Below, in pieces: positions 13,268-15,772 of a stretch of DNA of 15,772 bases (positions are counted from its first letter, which is position 1; the number at the start of each line of letters is the position of its first letter). Origin of the DNA: JBOHCT01 sp050699055. Lineage in GTDB: Bacteria; Actinomycetota; Actinomycetes; Streptosporangiales; JBOHCT01. The notes beneath the pieces were generated by a model. It saw only the letters and a program-made list of their open reading frames with translations, did no database searches and was not told where the DNA came from. Both the position numbers and the translations under genes were made by a program. The stretch lies in the NCBI GenBank assembly GCA_050699055.1, contig JBOHCT010000095.1, positions 1 through 15,772 of the forward strand, in the 5' to 3' direction.

Positions 13268-14089
13268 ATGCGCAACGACGAGCAGGCCGAAAGTCCGGAT
13301 TCCAGCCTTTTTCAGCCTGGGACGTCGGGCAACGGCAGCTCGGTGCAGTCCGTCGACCGAGCGGTCACGATCCTGGAGCTGCTCGCTCGGCACGGCGAGC
13401 TCGGCGTTACCGACCTCTCGACCGAGCTCGGGGTGCACAAGTCGACGGCGTTCCGCCTGGTGGGCGCGCTGGAGGTACGCGGGCTCGTCGAGCAGGCGGG
13501 CCCGCGCGGCAAGTACCGTCTCGGCTTCGGGATCATCCGGCTCGCCGGCGCGCGGGCCGCGAGCGACGACCTCGTACGGCAGAGCCATCCGGTGTGCGAG
13601 GAGCTCGCGGCCGAGGTGGGGGAGACGGTCAACGTCGCGATCGCCGGGCCGGGGGCCGGCATCAACCTCACACAGGTCCGTGGCTCGGCGGCCGTCGTGA
13701 CGCAGAACTGGGTGGGCAGGCGCACCCCGCTACACGCCACGTCGAGCGGCAAGGTCCTGCTCGCGTACATGTCGCAGCCCACCCTGAGCAAGGTCCTGCG
13801 GGGGAGGCGCGAGCGGTTCACCCCGGGCACGATCACGAACACCAGGGTCCTGCGCACCGAGCTCCGCCGGCTCCGCGAGCGTGGGTACGCCGAGGCCGTC
13901 GAGGAGTTCGAGGTCGGGCTCAACGCCGTCGCCGCGCCGATCTGGGACCTGTCGAACCAGGTCGTGGCGTCGGTCAGCGTGTCGGGCCCGTCGTACCGCC
14001 TGACCGAGGACGACATAGCCCGCACGGGCAAGCTGGTCGCCAGGGCGGGCATGGAGATCTCCCGGCGACTCGGGTACCTCGGCGACTAG
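13268..14089 (+). CDS. IclR family transcriptional regulator
   Basis: A 273-residue IclR-type regulator. The winged helix-turn-helix spans about 25-85 (SSVQSVDRAVTILELLARHG, then ELGVHKSTAFRLVGALEVRG and KYRLGFGIIRLA). The effector domain follows (about 95-265) with HATSSGKVLLAYM, TELRRLRERGYAEAVEEFEV and AAPIWDLSNQVVASVSVSGP, all family hallmarks. The length is typical once the 24-residue polar N-terminal tail is allowed for. It lies 268 bp upstream of, and in the same direction as, a GcvT/DmdA-like gene, so it probably controls that C1 operon and itself. Candidate sites are the palindromes before its own start and ACACTC-N4-GAGTGT before the downstream gene. The effector is unknown, probably a small organic acid or methylated substrate. 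Confidence 0.94.
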   Translation: MRNDEQAESPDSSLFQPGTSGNGSSVQSVDRAVTILELLARHGELGVTDLSTELGVHKSTAFRLVGALEVRGLVEQAGPRGKYRLGFGIIRLAGARAASDDLVRQSHPVCEELAAEVGETVNVAIAGPGAGINLTQVRGSAAVVTQNWVGRRTPLHATSSGKVLLAYMSQPTLSKVLRGRRERFTPGTITNTRVLRTELRRLRERGYAEAVEEFEVGLNAVAAPIWDLSNQVVASVSVSGPSYRLTEDDIARTGKLVARAGMEISRRLGYLGD

Positions 14090-14234
14090 ACCCTTCCCAG
14101 TAGCGGACCTGACGGCCGCTGGCGACGCGCGGCCGGAACTGCGCCTACGGCACCTTACGCCCCGGTACGTCAGGGTCCGCGGCCGGCGCGCGACACGCCG
14201 GAAAGTTGATCTCGGCGCACCTCTTGACAGCCTC

Positions 14235-14263
14235 GAGACACTCGCGTGAGTGTTGCGTATAGA
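14235..14263 (+). promoter_or_regulatory. Promoter and operator of the GcvT/DmdA-like operon
   Basis: GAGACA (14235-14240) and TATAGA (14258-14263) are separated by 17 bases. The perfect inverted repeat ACACTC-GCGT-GAGTGT (14238-14253) sits inside that spacer, the position for a repressor. GAGTGT recurs at 14298-14303, followed by a similar TGCGT. A TTGACA at 14224-14229 is too far from TATAGA to pair with it. Binding by the upstream IclR is inferred. Confidence 0.45.
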
Positions 14264-14357
14264 GCACCTAATTGCGCCATAGGAAACTCACTACCGAGAG
14301 TGTGGTGCGTTACGGACGGGAGGCGCAGGGTGCCGCGCGTCACGAAGGAGTGGACTC

Positions 14358-15713
14358 ATGGAAGTGATCAACGAGCACCCGGGGACCCCTCGACGAGGCC
14401 CGAACGGGGTCGCCGCCCGGACGGCAGTGCACGCGGGTGACCCGGACGGGGCCAACGGCGGGTCCAACGCAGAGGGGGCCGCGCCGTCTCGGGAGGCCGT
14501 CAACGACCACCCGGACATCCTGCTCTACACGCGTCTACGCAAGTCACCCTACTTCTACGCGTCGCGGCGGCACGGGGTGACGCGGTACAGCGTGTACAAC
14601 CACACCTACCATCCCCGCCACTACGGCGACCCGATCGAGGAGTACTGGCACCTCGTGGAGGGCGTGACGCTCTGGGACGTCGGGGTCGAGCGGCAGGTCG
14701 AGATCAGCGGTCCCGACGCGTTCGACTTCACGAACATGCTCGTGCCCCGCGACCTGAACAAGTGCGCGGTAGGCCAGTGCAAGTACGTCTTCGTGACGGC
14801 CGAGGACGGCGGGATCGTCAACGACCCGGTGCTGCTGCGGGTGGAGGACAACCGCTTCTGGCTCTCGCTCGCCGACAGTGACGTGCTGCTCTACGCGCTG
14901 GGCCTCAAGCACCACTCCGGCTACGACGTCACGATCCGTGAGGTCGACGTCGCGCCGGTACAGGTGCAGGGGCCGAGGTCCACGGGGGTTATGGTCGACC
15001 TGTTCGGCGAGAGCGTGCTCGACATCCCCTACTACTACCTGCGGCCCTACGACCTCGCGGGGATGGACGTGCTCGTCTCGCGCACGGGGTACTCGGGCGA
15101 GCTGGGCTACGAGATCTACCTGAAGAACGCCACCCGCGACGCCATCCGGCTGTGGGACACCGTGCTGGAGGCGGGCCGCCCGCACGGGCTCGCGGTCATC
15201 GGCCCGTCGCACATCCGCCGCATCGAGGCGGGCATCCTCGCCTACGGCGCCGACATGGACCTGTCCACCAACCCGTTCGAGGTGGGCATCGGCTACCGCT
15301 GGATGGTCGACCTCGACCAGAAGGCCGACTTCCTCGGCAAGCGGGCGCTCGCCCGCGCCAAGGCGGAGGGGGTGTCACGCAAGCTCGTCGGCGTACGGAT
15401 CGGCGGGTCCAGGCTCGGCTCGTACAACGACGGCTCGATGATCGACGTGTTCCCGACGTACCGGGGCGACACGGAGGTCGGCCGGATGACGTCGGCCTGC
15501 TACTCGCCGCGCCTCGACGCGAACATCGGATACGCCATGCTGCCCGTCGAGCTGACCGAGCTCGGCACCGAGATCGACGTCGACACCCCAAGCGGAAGGG
15601 TGCCTGCGGTCGTGGCGGAGAAGCCATTCCTCGACCCGACCAAGGAGACGCCGAAGCAGCGGCTGCGCCCCGAGCCGGGCGAGGCGACGCCCGCGGGGGT
15701 ACCGACCGGATGA
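14358..15713 (+). CDS. GcvT/DmdA-like tetrahydrofolate-dependent methyltransferase
   Basis: A 451-residue protein of the glycine-cleavage T-protein (aminomethyltransferase) superfamily. It most resembles the DmdA branch, which moves a methyl group from a methylated substrate such as dimethylsulfoniopropionate to tetrahydrofolate. Visible motifs are YSVYNHTYHPRHYGDP, YWHLVEGVTLWDVGVERQVE, FTNMLVPRDL, VGQCKYVFVTAEDGGIVNDP (N156-D157 where GcvT has a DD pair), SRTGYSGELGYEIYL, IRRIEAGILAYGADMD and a C-terminal barrel domain. The substrate is unproven; betaine, dimethylglycine-like or aromatic methyl ethers are alternatives. ATG 14358 has AAGGAG eight bases upstream. Its first 50 residues are a disordered Gly/Ala/Pro-rich extension not usual in the family. 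The next gene overlaps by 4 bp, and an IclR regulator lies upstream. Confidence 0.88.
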   Translation: MEVINEHPGTPRRGPNGVAARTAVHAGDPDGANGGSNAEGAAPSREAVNDHPDILLYTRLRKSPYFYASRRHGVTRYSVYNHTYHPRHYGDPIEEYWHLVEGVTLWDVGVERQVEISGPDAFDFTNMLVPRDLNKCAVGQCKYVFVTAEDGGIVNDPVLLRVEDNRFWLSLADSDVLLYALGLKHHSGYDVTIREVDVAPVQVQGPRSTGVMVDLFGESVLDIPYYYLRPYDLAGMDVLVSRTGYSGELGYEIYLKNATRDAIRLWDTVLEAGRPHGLAVIGPSHIRRIEAGILAYGADMDLSTNPFEVGIGYRWMVDLDQKADFLGKRALARAKAEGVSRKLVGVRIGGSRLGSYNDGSMIDVFPTYRGDTEVGRMTSACYSPRLDANIGYAMLPVELTELGTEIDVDTPSGRVPAVVAEKPFLDPTKETPKQRLRPEPGEATPAGVPTG

Positions 15714-15772
15714 GCGGGCCGGCCAGGATCCCGGGCGACGCGGGCGGCGGGTCGCTCACCGCCGCCCTGCGC
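15710..15772 (+). CDS. Start of the next operon gene (partial, unidentified)
   Basis: ATG 15710 overlaps the preceding stop (ATGA), indicating translational coupling, and the frame stays open to the window end. It gives 21 codons starting MSGPARIPGDAGGGSLTAAL. That is too little to identify. In similar operons a methylenetetrahydrofolate reductase or other folate enzyme would make sense, but this is a guess from context only. Confidence 0.5.
   Translation, partial: MSGPARIPGDAGGGSLTAALR

Noticed and set aside
13079..13588. A minus-strand frame of 169 codons across the iclR promoter.
   Set aside because: Most of it is antisense to the IclR helix-turn-helix region, and it has no recognisable domain or ribosome site.
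14224..14229. A perfect TTGACA as the -35 of the GcvT-like operon.
   Set aside because: The only good -10 (TATAGA, 14258) is 28 bases away, too far for a sigma-70 type promoter. GAGACA at 17 bases is the better partner.
1..15772. CRISPR arrays, tRNA or rRNA genes.
   Set aside because: No regularly spaced repeats, tRNA-like cloverleaf sequences or rRNA signatures were noticed by eye on either strand.

Overview
The window is GC-rich DNA with strong third-position G/C bias. It carries GTG starts, several probable leaderless promoters with TAGGAT- or TAGTAT-like -10 boxes, a LAL-type LuxR regulator, IclR and TetR regulators, an F420/PPOX-family remnant and the hopanoid enzyme HpnH. This suggests a high-GC actinomycete; an assignment to Streptosporangiales/Thermomonosporaceae or Streptomyces relatives is only a guess. 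No rRNA, tRNA, CRISPR array, transposase or phage gene was recognised.

Layout. (1) 1-143 holds the probable tail of an upstream gene, followed by a large ATPase/LuxR (LAL) regulator (155-3229, +) and a hairpin terminator. (2) 3230-4790 is a graveyard of broken genes: the C-terminal part of a PPOX/F420-type oxidoreductase (-), two out-of-frame pieces of an FAD aromatic-ring monooxygenase (-), a TetR gene with two frameshifts (+) and an XRE-type helix-turn-helix fragment (+). (3) A large SEC-C motif protein (4792-7293, -) is divergent from an amidase-signature enzyme (7420-8841, +). The amidase appears to be transcribed without a leader. (4) An orphan hpnH radical-SAM gene (8975-9979, -) is divergent from a TetR regulator (10076-10696, +). 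Two similar inverted repeats and overlapping -10 boxes lie between them. (5) Next come a DUF664/DinB-like remnant (-), an EamA/DMT ten-helix transporter (10976-11947, +), a PIN-domain (VapC-like) remnant, and an apparently intact VapBC toxin-antitoxin pair (12217-12959, -). (6) An IclR regulator (13268-14089, +) precedes a GcvT/DmdA-like folate-dependent methyltransferase (14358-15713, +). The next gene overlaps the methyltransferase by 4 bp and runs off the window.

How it fits together. The intact genes form small units, each with its own regulator: TetR-hpnH, IclR with the GcvT/DmdA-like C1 operon, and VapB-VapC. Between them lie at least five truncated genes, so this looks like an accessory region shaped by deletion. 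No wholly new multi-gene system is evident. The most interesting points are the orphan hpnH with its twin operators, the collapsed TetR/monooxygenase divergon, the large uncharacterised SEC-C protein, and the IclR/GcvT-like C1 operon with a palindrome inside its putative promoter.
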